A stretch of 64,000 bases of DNA from Ignavibacteriota bacterium (GCA_016716225.1 JADJWT010000001.1:3234501-3298500); one strand, 5' to 3'. Numbered from the stretch's first letter, positions 1 to 9,543 are shown. Notes: a model not told the origin generated them from the sequence alone. Numbers and translations are program-made.

Positions 1-1728
1 AGCAAAGGAGACGGAACTTACTTGGCAGATAGGGTAAAACAAGAAGACGATTCAAGTAGTGAACATGAATCTGAATTTGAAGTAAAAGGGCACGTTACTT
101 CATTGGGAGAATACTCAATTGAATTAAACAGTTATACCTTCTTAATAAATGCCAGTACAAATTTTGAAGGCAGAAGTAACACAACTTTTACATTTGATCA
201 AATTAAAGTCGGTGACTTTATTGAAATTAAATCATATAAATCATCAAATGGAGATTTGGTTGCAGTTCGAGTAAAATTTGAGGATGATAATTCACACGAA
301 CACGAAGTTGAATTGACCGGAAGAATTGACAACATTCTTACTAATTCAGTAATTCTTGGCAAATGGGAATTTATTATAAATGATCAAACAATTATAATGA
401 ACAGAAATAAATCACTTATTTCATTTTCTGATTTGAATGTAAATGATTTGGTTGAAGTTAAAGCATATAAACAATTTGATGGTTCATTTTTAGCCGTAAG
501 AATTAAATTTGAAGATCACAGCGATAGTAGTATGAATAATAGCGGAGAAACCGAATTAAAAGCTCAGATTGAATCGATAAACGGTTCGCAAATAACTGTA
601 AGAGGAATTACATTTAACACAGATACAAACACTGTTTTCTTGGATAATAATAGAATCCCAACAAGTTTTTCTGCGCTTTCAGTAGGAATGTTAGTTGAAA
701 TTAAAGGTTACAGAAAATCAGACGGAAATTATTATGCATCAAAAATAAAAATTGAAGATTTCTTTAACAGCGAAATTGAGTTAAAAGGAAAAGTTGAAGA
801 AATCGCAGAAACATATATTATCGTAAATGGTGTAAAATATTTAGTAACTAATACAGTTGTTGTTTTGGATCATTTAAATAATCCAATAGAATATTCATCT
901 TTAAGTGTTGGACAGTTAATTGAAATAAAAGGTTACAATTTGAATGGAGTTGATTTAACAGCAGTTAGAATTAAAATTGAAGGAAACGAAGATATTGAAC
1001 TCTATGGGAATATTTCATCAATCAATACAACTTATTTTGAACTAAATGGTTTGGTAATTAATGTTGATGATTTAACAGCTTTCTTAAATCATAGAAATGA
1101 AAGTATTAGTTATTCAGATTTTCAAGTTGGATATTTTGTTGAAGTAAAATATGTAGTTAATTCAGATGGCTCAGCAAAAGCATTACGAGTTAAAATTGAA
1201 GATCAGCCGGGATTCTTAAAAGTTGCTGGCTCAATCGGAAGTATCAATTCATCAAGTATTCAAGTAGAGTTTTCAGATTTTCAAATTACTACATCAACAA
1301 TTTTTATAGATAAAAACTTTACTGTGATTTCAGCAAATAGTTTAAATTTTGGTGATGCAGTAAATGTCTGGGTTGATGCAACCGATGCTTCAAATAGAAT
1401 TTTATTACAAGTTCAATCCAGCACTACTTCACCAACTTCCGTAAATGAAGAAAGGGAAATTGTAAATCAATTCACGCTAAATCAAAATTATCCAAATCCA
1501 TTTAATCCATCAACAATGATTTCATTCTCTTTGCAGAATAATCAATTTGTTACATTAAAAATATATAATGCAATTGGTCAAGAAGTTAAAACATTAATTA
1601 GTGAAAATATGTCAGCCGGCTTACACAATGTTTCATTCAATGCTACGGATTTAACATCAGGTGTTTATTTCTACAGATTGGAAAGCGGAAATTCAGTTAG
1701 TGTTAAAAAAATGTTATTAATGAAGTAA
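1..1728 (+). CDS. DUF5666-type repeat protein with type IX sorting domain, 5' end missing
   Basis: The reading frame is open from base 1, and the residues before the first possible start (TTG at 22) match the end of a repeat unit, so the true start lies left of the window. The visible part holds about six repeats of 70-85 residues, each beginning like 'EVKGHV/ELTGRI/ELKGKV' and ending like 'GDLVAVRVKFED'. This is the pattern of DUF5666, a small beta-barrel (OB-like) domain of unknown function. Residues of about 490-568 (counted from base 22) form a type A type IX sorting domain with 'QNYPNPFNPST' and a C-terminal 'SVKKMLLMK'. The protein is therefore probably exported across the outer membrane and attached to the surface or released. 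Linkers between repeats are rich in Asp, Glu, Ser and His. Ligand and function are unknown. Confidence 0.85.
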   Translation, partial: SKGDGTYLADRVKQEDDSSSEHESEFEVKGHVTSLGEYSIELNSYTFLINASTNFEGRSNTTFTFDQIKVGDFIEIKSYKSSNGDLVAVRVKFEDDNSHEHEVELTGRIDNILTNSVILGKWEFIINDQTIIMNRNKSLISFSDLNVNDLVEVKAYKQFDGSFLAVRIKFEDHSDSSMNNSGETELKAQIESINGSQITVRGITFNTDTNTVFLDNNRIPTSFSALSVGMLVEIKGYRKSDGNYYASKIKIEDFFNSEIELKGKVEEIAETYIIVNGVKYLVTNTVVVLDHLNNPIEYSSLSVGQLIEIKGYNLNGVDLTAVRIKIEGNEDIELYGNISSINTTYFELNGLVINVDDLTAFLNHRNESISYSDFQVGYFVEVKYVVNSDGSAKALRVKIEDQPGFLKVAGSIGSINSSSIQVEFSDFQITTSTIFIDKNFTVISANSLNFGDAVNVWVDATDASNRILLQVQSSTTSPTSVNEEREIVNQFTLNQNYPNPFNPSTMISFSLQNNQFVTLKIYNAIGQEVKTLISENMSAGLHNVSFNATDLTSGVYFYRLESGNSVSVKKMLLMK

Positions 1729-1754
1729 GCATAAAAAATAATTGGACACAAAGA

Positions 1755-1784
1755 GTGCTGCCAAAATTGGCGGCACTTTTTTTT
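1755..1784 (+). terminator. Rho-independent terminator of the repeat protein gene
   Basis: An 8-bp stem (1755-1762 with 1769-1776, one G-U pair) encloses a 6-base loop and is followed directly by eight T residues. It lies 27 bases after the stop codon at 1728 and just beyond the 3' end of the opposing ThuA pseudogene. Confidence 0.8.
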
Positions 1785-1787
1785 GGT

Positions 1788-2540
1788 TTAATTATTCATA
1801 ACCCACTTAAGAGATTGTTAAATTAAAAGTCTATAGTTTTTATCATTAAATGAATGATTATCATGACCTAATTGGATATAAACGATTTTAGATTTACCGT
1901 AACTATTTGTCCAGCCAATAATTGTTTCACTTTCCGGATGAGTGGTTGTAAATATTGGAGAAACAGTTGTTAGTATTTTATACTTACCATAAATCTCATC
2001 ATGAATAATAAAATCCTCCAAACCTTTTGTAATTGGATGATTTTTATCTACAATTTGTACCGGAATTTCTACATCATGCTTATAGGTTGATTGTGTAAAT
2101 TTCAAACTATCTTTATAATTTGTAGATTGATAATATCTTCCGCCAATTATTTTTTCATACTCATCCCAACCTTGATAAGAAACTAGTGAATGATGAAGAA
2201 ATAAAATTGATTTACCTTTATTTAATAATTCTAAGAATGCTTGTTTTTGAGGATCATTTATTTATTGAACGAAATCATAAAATACCAGTGCATCATAATT
2301 GTCAATTTCGGGTGAACCATACAAATTATTTACTTCAGGTTGAACAACTTCTTTGAAAGAAATGTATTCCATGTCTTCAAAAATTTTTAAAAAACTTTCT
2401 CTTTCAAAATTTTTTCCACCAGTAATAACCAAAACTTTGTGGTTACCGTAATCACTTTGACAGTTTGAATAAGAGGAAATAAAAATTAGAAGGAATAAAG
2501 AATACCCAAGATTTTTTAAGTATAAAAATAAATTTTTCAT
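1788..2540 (-). pseudogene. ThuA-like domain protein gene broken by two in-frame TAA codons
   Basis: A single minus-strand frame from ATG at 2540 to TAA at 1788-1790 encodes a signal peptide (residues 1-27) and a ThuA-like (trehalose utilisation, glutamine-amidotransferase-like fold) domain. Recognisable pieces are 'HKVLVITGGKNFER', 'DYDALVFYDFVQ', 'FLHHSLVSYQGW', 'YEKIIGGRYY', 'HPITKGLEDF', 'ETIIGWTNSYGKSKIVY' and 'LGHDNHSF'. The frame is interrupted by TAA at 2262-2264, between 'FYDFVQ' and 'INDPQKQAFLELL', and by TAA at 1818-1820, between 'NYRLLI' and 'QSLKWVMNN'. No frame change is needed at either site, so these are two point nonsense mutations and not indels. Family members of about 240-280 residues bind or process sugars or act as small secreted hydrolases, but the role is poorly known. 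The intact ancestor would have been about 250 codons and exported. Confidence 0.85.
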
Positions 2541-2850
2541 ACTTACTGCTCAAATGTATTTTAGATCATCAATCAATAACCAGTAAAAACTAAGTTTAAA
2601 AATTTATTATTTTTTTTTTACAGTAGTTTTTAAAATAAGCTATTTATCAGAAAGTTAAAATGTTTTTAAAGCTAGAAGTAAACATTTTTGTTACATATTT
2701 GAATATAATGAGTGTAGTAATAGATTTTAAAGATGAAAAATTTATCAGATAAATATATGAAATATAATTGCAAAGTTTACGAACAAAAAACTTCTAACTT
2801 ATTATAATTAAATAAATTAAAAGTTTATTACAATCTGATATTCTACAAAA
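2541..2850. other. AT-rich intergenic region without a gene
   Basis: These 310 bases lie between the ThuA pseudogene start and the 3' end of the next minus-strand gene. No ORF with coding character, tRNA or strong hairpin is visible. The region should hold the old ThuA promoter, but I could not pick one with confidence. Confidence 0.5.
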
Positions 2851-4452
2851 CTACTTTAATAATATAGCTTTATGATTTTTAATATATTTTATAGTTTCTA
2901 ATCTTATAAAATAAATTCCGGAACTTAATTTACTTCCGTCAAAAGTAAATTGATGCAAACCAGTTTTTATTTTTCCTTCAAAAATTGTTGTAACTTTTTC
3001 ACCTAAAATGTTAAGTACTTCTAAAACAATTTGGTCTTCATTCGGTAAAAAGAATTGAATGTTGGTATTTGGATTAAACGGATTGGGATAATTTGGAAAT
3101 AAAATCGGATTATTAGGAATTTCTCTTTCCGAAGTAATTGAATTTATTAAAAAATTAATTTCAATCCCATTTATAGAAAAACTTGTAATATCAATTTCAA
3201 TTGTATCTTGACCTTCATACTTGAGATTTCCGAATTGGTAGGCTGTTAATTTGTATTTTCCCAAAGGAAGATTAATAATATTGAAATTTCCCAAGGAATC
3301 AACTATTGCATAATTTGTAATGGAATTGTCAATCAAATTTTGTGCAAATAAAATAAATTCAATGTTTTGTGCTGGGTTAGAATTAATTAAAATTTTTCCG
3401 CTAATATTTCCGGCACCATAAGCAGAATCACGTACAACAAACAAATCTTTATTTGTTATATTGTTGCCGATATAAATTGAATCCGCATCCTGAATTGAAA
3501 TTGCCGGAATATTTGCGTTGTTTGCAAAAGAAGGTGTATAAAAATCCGGAAATGTTTGTATGTAATAAAATCCGGGTTCGATTGTTTTATTGAATTTATA
3601 AGAACCATCAGATAATATATTTGTTGAGTATGAAACAAGTTCTGAATTATCTTCAAATATTTTATTCAAACTTCTTGTCGGGGTGTGTTTGCCTTTTCTT
3701 ACAATTATAATTCCTTTTCTTGGTGCTGCTTTAGTTTTAAAATTGAAAATTTTTCCTTCTAAAATTGTATTGGTTTCAATTGTTTTTTCAATATTCCAAT
3801 TTATATTTTTAGTTGAATCATGATCTATAAAAAATTGGTTGGCTTCATAAATATCAAATTTATTTTTATAAAAAGTAAAATAAAAACCTTCTTTTTGAGC
3901 TGCCGCAGTATAAAATCCTTCAGGTAAATTTATTGTAAAATTCCCTTCAGAGTCCGTCATTACAGAATCATACAAGTACTGGCCATTTCTATATAAATAG
4001 ATCTCTGTATTTTCAACCGATAAACTGTCATTGGAAATTTTTCCATTTAGAATTCCAACTTTTTCATCATCATCAAAAAATTTAATTCTAACTCTAAGAT
4101 GTTGATCTTTATCTGAATTTGATGTAAAAAATGAAATTGTATCAGCAGTATCCGCGGATGTTACCGAAAAAAAATTAGTTAAAATTATATCCATATTTAT
4201 TGTGTCATTTGGAAAAATTTCAATTGGAAAAGCTGTGGGTCTATCAAAAACGATTTCAAATAATTTTTCATTAAAATTAATTTCGTTAATAAATAATGAT
4301 TGATCTTCTTTATTAAACAACATCACATTTTCAATTCGGTGAAAACTATCTTTAAAATCTACATTTGATGGTTTTATTTCTAATTCACCTTGAGAATAAT
4401 TGATATTTTGGAAAAACATAATTCCAATAAATATTTGCATTAAAGTTTTCAT
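2851..4452 (-). CDS. Secreted carboxypeptidase-regulatory-like protein with type IX sorting domain
   Basis: The ATG at 4452 is preferred because it gives a clean signal peptide (Met-Lys-Thr then a hydrophobic stretch ending near 'YSQG'). The longer frame to 4503 begins with TTG and adds a non-signal leader. After an N-terminal part of about 120 residues come CarboxypepD-regulatory-like beta sandwiches, recognisable by 'GNFTINLPEGFYTAAAQ' and 'GNFNIINLPLGKYKLTAY'. The last 80 residues are a type IX sorting domain with 'FPNYPNPFNPNTNI' and 'SSGIYFIRLE'. It is predicted to be a cell-surface or secreted protein with no enzymatic motif. It is divergent from the sigma-factor operon that starts at 4520, and only 67 bases separate the two starts, so the promoters overlap or are shared. 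It is a plausible regulatory target of that sigma factor, but this is inference. Confidence 0.8.
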   Translation of the reverse strand: MKTLMQIFIGIMFFQNINYSQGELEIKPSNVDFKDSFHRIENVMLFNKEDQSLFINEINFNEKLFEIVFDRPTAFPIEIFPNDTINMDIILTNFFSVTSADTADTISFFTSNSDKDQHLRVRIKFFDDDEKVGILNGKISNDSLSVENTEIYLYRNGQYLYDSVMTDSEGNFTINLPEGFYTAAAQKEGFYFTFYKNKFDIYEANQFFIDHDSTKNINWNIEKTIETNTILEGKIFNFKTKAAPRKGIIIVRKGKHTPTRSLNKIFEDNSELVSYSTNILSDGSYKFNKTIEPGFYYIQTFPDFYTPSFANNANIPAISIQDADSIYIGNNITNKDLFVVRDSAYGAGNISGKILINSNPAQNIEFILFAQNLIDNSITNYAIVDSLGNFNIINLPLGKYKLTAYQFGNLKYEGQDTIEIDITSFSINGIEINFLINSITSEREIPNNPILFPNYPNPFNPNTNIQFFLPNEDQIVLEVLNILGEKVTTIFEGKIKTGLHQFTFDGSKLSSGIYFIRLETIKYIKNHKAILLK

Positions 4453-4519
4453 ATGATAAATTTTATTTATGATTTGTATATTATTAGTATAAAATTTAAC
4501 CAAAAAGTGACATTAATTT

Positions 4520-5077
4520 TTGAAAAATAAATCTTATCACTATACGAATTTTTCCAAAGACGAATTAAACGATCTTTTAGAACAAAGTAAAAATGGGAAT
4601 AATCAATCCTATAATTCTTTAATAACAATAATTAGAGAAATAGCATTCAGTTATTTTGAATCAAAGTTTAAACTTGGCAAATTAAAATCTAAAGATGATG
4701 CTGATGATTTGGCTCAAAACATTTTTATCACATTTTCTAAACAATATCAAAATATTGATAAAATAGAATTTTGGCTTAGAAAAGTTATGTTTTTAACATA
4801 TTCAAATTTCTATAAAAAAAATGCAAATCAAAATCACTTTGAATTCAATGAAGAATTTTATCAGACAAAAGATGAAAATGATTTTGATGAAAATGTTGAT
4901 ACTCAAAAAATTGTTGAGATAATAAATCAGCTTGATGATAAAAAACAAAATATAATTAAACTTAGATTTTGGGGCGGATTAAAATTTTCTGAAATTGCTG
5001 ATAAATTTGAAAGCAACGAAGCAGCGATAAAAAAAATGTTTTACAGAACTTTGGAAGAAATTAAACAGAAATTTTAA
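4520..5077 (+). CDS. ECF-type RNA polymerase sigma factor
   Basis: This 185-residue protein has a sigma region 2 (about residues 25-95, with 'DDADDLAQNIFITFSKQY' and 'FWLRKVMFLTYSNFYKK') and a sigma region 4 helix-turn-helix (about 130-183, with 'IIKLRFWGGLKFSEIADKF' and 'AAIKKMFYRTLEEIK'). There is no region 3, which is the ECF arrangement. The start is a TTG because an in-frame TAA lies two codons upstream and no internal ATG precedes region 2. It is followed after 54 bases by a membrane protein with a zinc-binding anti-sigma motif, and then by a TPR-CHAT protease. This supports a role as the output of a membrane signalling pathway. Confidence 0.9.
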   Translation: MKNKSYHYTNFSKDELNDLLEQSKNGNNQSYNSLITIIREIAFSYFESKFKLGKLKSKDDADDLAQNIFITFSKQYQNIDKIEFWLRKVMFLTYSNFYKKNANQNHFEFNEEFYQTKDENDFDENVDTQKIVEIINQLDDKKQNIIKLRFWGGLKFSEIADKFESNEAAIKKMFYRTLEEIKQKF

Positions 5078-5131
5078 ATGTCACTTTTTAATAAAATCAA
5101 AATACTATTACAGTAACAAAGAGATTAAAAA

Positions 5132-6103
5132 ATGAACGATAATTTAGAAATATATAATTTGCTAGAAAAAGAATTTCTGACTGATATCGAGAAAATACAA
5201 TTAAGTAAAATGATTTCTGAAAATCCGGAGGTTTCTGAAATAGTTGATTTTTACAATAGATTAAAAAATGCTGTGAAAAAATCTGCTCACATTGATGTTG
5301 AAATTTTATCGGAATATATACTTTTTCAAAATTCAAACGAAGCTTCAGCTATTTTTCTTAAAAAACTTCAGCCCAAAATTGAAGATCATTTAAGAGTTTG
5401 CGGAATCTGTATGGAAAATTATAAATCACTCAACTCAGAATTTTTAGAAATAACTAAATTTGTTGATACTAAAATTGTTGATAAAAAAGCTGAGGAAACA
5501 AAAGTAAAAATTTATCCTATAAACGTTTTTAATAATTTTCGTTACACAAAATATATTACTGCAATTGCTGCTATTTTATTGATTTATGTTGGCTCGCTTT
5601 TTTATTCAAATTTCACTACTCCTAATTATCAAAACAAAGTTATGGAATATCAATCTGAATTAAATTTTAATTCAAGAGGAAGAACGACCGAGGAATTTTT
5701 ATTAGGAATTTCCGAATTAGAAAATGGAAATTTTGAAAATGCAATTGAAGCTTTGAATTTGGATTTAAGTAAAAATCAGAATTCTCAAACAATTTTTTAT
5801 ACGCATTTTATTTTAGGACAAATTTATTTACAAAATTCCCAAAATAAATTCATTGGAATTAATTTTGGATTTGATAAAAATTATTTATCGCAAAGCATTT
5901 CCGAATTTAATAAATCAATTGAAACAAATAATGATGAAAGATTTGCAAATATTATTTCGGATTCGCATTACTTTATTGCACAATCGTATTTGCTTTTGAA
6001 TGAAACAAAAACTGCAAAAGTTTATCTTCAAAAAGTTATTGATAGTAAAGGAAAATATTATTCAGAAGCTCTTGAGCTAAATAATGAAATTGAAGGCAAA
6101 TAA
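5132..6103 (+). CDS. Membrane anti-sigma factor with zinc-finger motif and periplasmic TPR domain
   Basis: The 323-residue protein has a cytoplasmic N-terminal part with H86-x3-C90-x2-C93 ('HLRVCGIC'), the HxxxCxxC signature of zinc-binding anti-sigma (zf-HC2-like) domains. One transmembrane helix follows at about residues 141-159, with basic residues on its N-terminal side, giving an N-in topology. The periplasmic part (about 180-320) contains TPR-like helical repeats such as 'ELENGNFENAIEALNLDL' and 'FIAQSYLLLNETKTAKVYL'. It lies directly after the ECF sigma gene and overlaps the next gene by one base (TAATG), so translation is probably coupled. Expected role: hold the sigma factor at the membrane until a periplasmic signal, sensed through the TPRs, releases it. 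Function is inferred from architecture and context. Confidence 0.8.
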   Translation: MNDNLEIYNLLEKEFLTDIEKIQLSKMISENPEVSEIVDFYNRLKNAVKKSAHIDVEILSEYILFQNSNEASAIFLKKLQPKIEDHLRVCGICMENYKSLNSEFLEITKFVDTKIVDKKAEETKVKIYPINVFNNFRYTKYITAIAAILLIYVGSLFYSNFTTPNYQNKVMEYQSELNFNSRGRTTEEFLLGISELENGNFENAIEALNLDLSKNQNSQTIFYTHFILGQIYLQNSQNKFIGINFGFDKNYLSQSISEFNKSIETNNDERFANIISDSHYFIAQSYLLLNETKTAKVYLQKVIDSKGKYYSEALELNNEIEGK

Positions 6104-9100
6104 TGTGGAAGTCAATTCCCTTAATATTGCTCATTATAATTTCTTTTACTTCCATTTTATTTGCACAAGAAATTTCAGAAATAAAATCAGAATTAAAAAC
6201 CTCAGGGTTTACAAAGGAAAATTCGCATAAATATATTCTGTATTTATTAAACAATGAAATCAATTCTAAGAACGAACTCAATTTTCTAAATCAATTCTCA
6301 AAAAATAATTTTGATAAAGAATTTGCAAATGCAATTATCTTAAAAAAGGAAAATAAATTTAATGAAGCTTTTGAAAAACTTTTTAGCCAACTAAACGGCA
6401 AACAATCTGATTTACTATTTTATGAAGAATTGGCTTGGCTTACAAACGCAACAAATCAATTTGAAAGATTAAATAGAAAACTTGTTTCAATAAATTCCGT
6501 TTATAAAAAATATTTAACTGGATTAGTAAAATTAAATGAAGGAAAATATAAGCAAGCGTTGGATGATTTAATTGCATTCAGCAAAATTGCCAATAAACAT
6601 TTCGAAAATAATTACTGGCTTTCTTATACTTATAGATATTTGGGTGATTATCAAAATGCAATTTTAAAATTGAAAGATGCTGAGAGAATTATAGATTCAA
6701 CTTACTTTGAATATTCGGCATTTTTAAATGCGAAAGGAAGTTTGTATTATCTTTCAAATAATTTAGATAAAGCAAAAACATTTTATGTATACGCAAATAT
6801 TCATTCACAGAAATATGGCAATAACATTGAAAATACTAAATCACTTATAAACTTAGCTATTTTAGAGGATGAATCAGGCAAAGTGAATGAAGCAAGAAAG
6901 CTGTTTTATAAAGCTGAAAATATTGCTGAAAAAATAAATTCTCAAAACTTGCAAGCTCTAATAAATTCCGAACTCGGAGTTTCATTTACTTTTGATTCGC
7001 AATTTGATAAATCAAAAAAACACTACTTAAAATCCTTGGAAATTTATAAACAAATAAATGATAAGCTTAGAATATCTTTGGTCTACAACAATTTGGGAAA
7101 TATTTATTTAACAACTTTTAATTATAATTCTGCAATGAAATATCTTCAGAAAGGTTTAGAAACTTCTTTTGAAAATAAGCGTTCTAAAATTCTAAATCTA
7201 ATTTCTCTCGGCGATGTTTACTCAAATTTATCAAACTTTTCTCAAGCAATAAAATTTTATGAACAAGCAAAAAAGTTATCAAAAGAAATTAAAGAAATAA
7301 CTTTGGAGTTTGAAGTTGAAATGAGTTTGGGAATTCTGGAATTTAATTTGGGCAAATATAAAAATTCACTTGATATTTTTTATTATGCAAAAAATATTAT
7401 AAGCGAAGATTCTAATCCTAATTTAATTGCTGAAGTTTTACACAAAATAGGATTATCAAATTATGCATTAGCAAATTATAAAAACGCTGAAACTAATTTT
7501 TTAAAATCATCGAAGATTTTTTCTGAAAGTGGTGATGTTCAAAGTAATCTGAATGTAAGATTAGATCTTGCTAATACTTATTTAAATATCAAAGAAATAA
7601 AAGAATGCAAGAATATTATAACTGATATTGAGCCAACCATTAGATCAAATAATTTTGAATATATGTTTGCAAATATTTTACTTTTAAAAAGTGAAATTGC
7701 TGAATTAGAGAACCAACATAAAATTAGTAATGAATATTTACAAAAGGTTTTAGCAATTAGTAAAAAAATAATTGAGCCAAATATAGAGATTGAAGCAAAT
7801 TATCAACTTGCAGAAAATTATTACAAAGAAAGCAAAGTTGATCTTGCTGAAGCTCACTATCTTAATGCGATTAAAATAATTGAAGAAATTTCAAATAATT
7901 TTATCTCTAATAATAAAATTCAAATTTCACATTTTTCCAAGTTTGATGAAATTTATCATTCACTTACCGAATTTTATATTCAAAATGCGAAATACAAATC
8001 TGCTTTTGAAATTATTGATAAATCCAGATCAAGAAATACATTTCAAAATATTAAAAATCACAAATTATTTTCAAACAATATTTATGAAAGAGATTATGAT
8101 AAATTATTATTTCTCGATTGGCAAATGAAGCAAAGTTATTTTCTCGAAAAGAGAGATTCGCTCAAATCTGAATTAATAATTGTAAAAAATGATTTAATTA
8201 AAAAGAATCCGGAATTAAAAAATGTTTTTAACCCTAAGCAATATTTTTCATTGGAAGAAAAACAAATGAAGTTAAAAAATTCAGAAACATTTATTTCTAT
8301 TTACATTTCTGAAAAATATTCGCAATATTTTATAATAAAGAAAAATGATTTCATCGCCAATAAAATCAATATTGGAAGAGAGCAATTAAAGAATTTAATT
8401 ACCAAGATTTCGCCTTATTATACAAAACATTCTTCTGAAGAGATAATTTTCAATCAAGATTTGTTCTCTTTTAATTTGAAAAACTCAAATGATTTGTACA
8501 AATTATTTTTTAAAGAAATTATTAACAAATTTGCGAAGAATAAAAATTTAATATTTTCATTACCGAACGAGTTAATTAATTATCCTCTTGAAACTTTAGT
8601 ACTAAATTTCAACAGTAATGAAAGTCCATATAACTATGAAAATGCAAAATTTTTAATTGAAGATTATCAAATTTCTTATGCGCCATCTTTTAATATTTTT
8701 TCAGAATTAGAAAAGTTACATGCAAAAAATAATAATAGTCATTTATTAATTGGTAATCCTAATGTGAATAATAATGATTTTTATATAAGTTTCAGAAGTT
8801 CGTTAGTGAATGAAAATTATAATTTAAATAGAAATATTAAACTAAATCCACTAAAGTATAGTGAAGAAGAAATATCATCAATAAATTCAATTTTAACTAA
8901 TACAAATAAATTTACTTCACAAGATGCAACGGAAGAAAATTTTAAAAAGTATGCATCTTCTAGTAATATTATTCATATATCAACACATTCGTTCCTATTA
9001 AATCAACAACCGTTTATCGTATTTTCTGAAGATAGAAAGTCTTCGGAAGATGGGTTTTTAGAAGTTGGTGAGATTATTAATACAAATTTAAATTCTGATT

Positions 9101-9501
9101 TGGTTGTGCTAAGTTCATGCAAATCCGGTTTAGGTGTAATTGATAAACAAGAAGGAATATTAGGAATGCAAAAGTCATTCTTCGATGCCGGTGCGAAAAG
9201 TGTGATTGTATCTCTTTGGGATGTTAATGATAGAAATACGTTTTTATTAATGGAATTATTCTACGAAAATTTAAAAACCGGGATAAATAAATCCCAAGCA
9301 TTACAGAAAGCAAAATTAGATTTTACCAAAAAGTATTCGCCAAATCCTTACTATTGGGCGGCATTTGTATTAAGCGGAAATAATTCAGAAATTAATATTA
9401 CTTCAAAAAATTACAGTTTCTCATTCTACATATTAGTTATAATAATTATGTCTGCTTCAGTTTGGTATTTTTTTAAAAGAAGGAATTCTAGTACTTTCTG
9501 A
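6103..9501 (+). CDS. Exported TPR-CHAT protease with C-terminal membrane anchor
   Basis: This 1132-residue protein starts with a signal peptide (residues 1-21, ending 'ILFAQ'). It continues with a long array of TPR helices (about 60-640), including 'AEVLHKIGLSNYALANYKNA' and 'SLVYNNLGNIYLTTFNYNSA'. A coiled linker follows, then a CHAT caspase-like domain (about 780-1095). The catalytic dyad is visible as His962 in 'HISTHS' and Cys1006 in 'LSSCKSG', with the usual 'LWDVND' and 'YYWAAFVLSG' that close the domain. A single transmembrane helix at about 1108-1124 is followed by 'KRRN', so the TPRs and the protease face the periplasm. It overlaps the anti-sigma gene by one base and is the last gene of the operon. 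CHAT proteases with TPRs cleave specific partners; here the obvious candidate substrate is the anti-sigma factor. Substrate and signal are unknown. Confidence 0.88.
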   Translation: MWKSIPLILLIIISFTSILFAQEISEIKSELKTSGFTKENSHKYILYLLNNEINSKNELNFLNQFSKNNFDKEFANAIILKKENKFNEAFEKLFSQLNGKQSDLLFYEELAWLTNATNQFERLNRKLVSINSVYKKYLTGLVKLNEGKYKQALDDLIAFSKIANKHFENNYWLSYTYRYLGDYQNAILKLKDAERIIDSTYFEYSAFLNAKGSLYYLSNNLDKAKTFYVYANIHSQKYGNNIENTKSLINLAILEDESGKVNEARKLFYKAENIAEKINSQNLQALINSELGVSFTFDSQFDKSKKHYLKSLEIYKQINDKLRISLVYNNLGNIYLTTFNYNSAMKYLQKGLETSFENKRSKILNLISLGDVYSNLSNFSQAIKFYEQAKKLSKEIKEITLEFEVEMSLGILEFNLGKYKNSLDIFYYAKNIISEDSNPNLIAEVLHKIGLSNYALANYKNAETNFLKSSKIFSESGDVQSNLNVRLDLANTYLNIKEIKECKNIITDIEPTIRSNNFEYMFANILLLKSEIAELENQHKISNEYLQKVLAISKKIIEPNIEIEANYQLAENYYKESKVDLAEAHYLNAIKIIEEISNNFISNNKIQISHFSKFDEIYHSLTEFYIQNAKYKSAFEIIDKSRSRNTFQNIKNHKLFSNNIYERDYDKLLFLDWQMKQSYFLEKRDSLKSELIIVKNDLIKKNPELKNVFNPKQYFSLEEKQMKLKNSETFISIYISEKYSQYFIIKKNDFIANKINIGREQLKNLITKISPYYTKHSSEEIIFNQDLFSFNLKNSNDLYKLFFKEIINKFAKNKNLIFSLPNELINYPLETLVLNFNSNESPYNYENAKFLIEDYQISYAPSFNIFSELEKLHAKNNNSHLLIGNPNVNNNDFYISFRSSLVNENYNLNRNIKLNPLKYSEEEISSINSILTNTNKFTSQDATEENFKKYASSSNIIHISTHSFLLNQQPFIVFSEDRKSSEDGFLEVGEIINTNLNSDLVVLSSCKSGLGVIDKQEGILGMQKSFFDAGAKSVIVSLWDVNDRNTFLLMELFYENLKTGINKSQALQKAKLDFTKKYSPNPYYWAAFVLSGNNSEINITSKNYSFSFYILVIIIMSASVWYFFKRRNSSTF

Positions 9502-9543
9502 ATTTTAAAACATATTTTTATATATCATCATTTTAGATAATAA

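Noticed and set aside
1..1400. DUF5666 repeats as a CRISPR or DNA tandem repeat array
   Set aside because: Repeats are conserved at protein level only; their DNA differs and there are no spacers.
1818..2264. TAA recoded as a sense codon in the ThuA-like gene
   Set aside because: TAA terminates many intact genes in the window at the expected places, so two internal TAA codons mean a pseudogene, not a changed code.
3456..3656. 66-codon frame on the same strand as the secreted protein gene
   Set aside because: It is a shifted-frame shadow inside a gene with clear domains.
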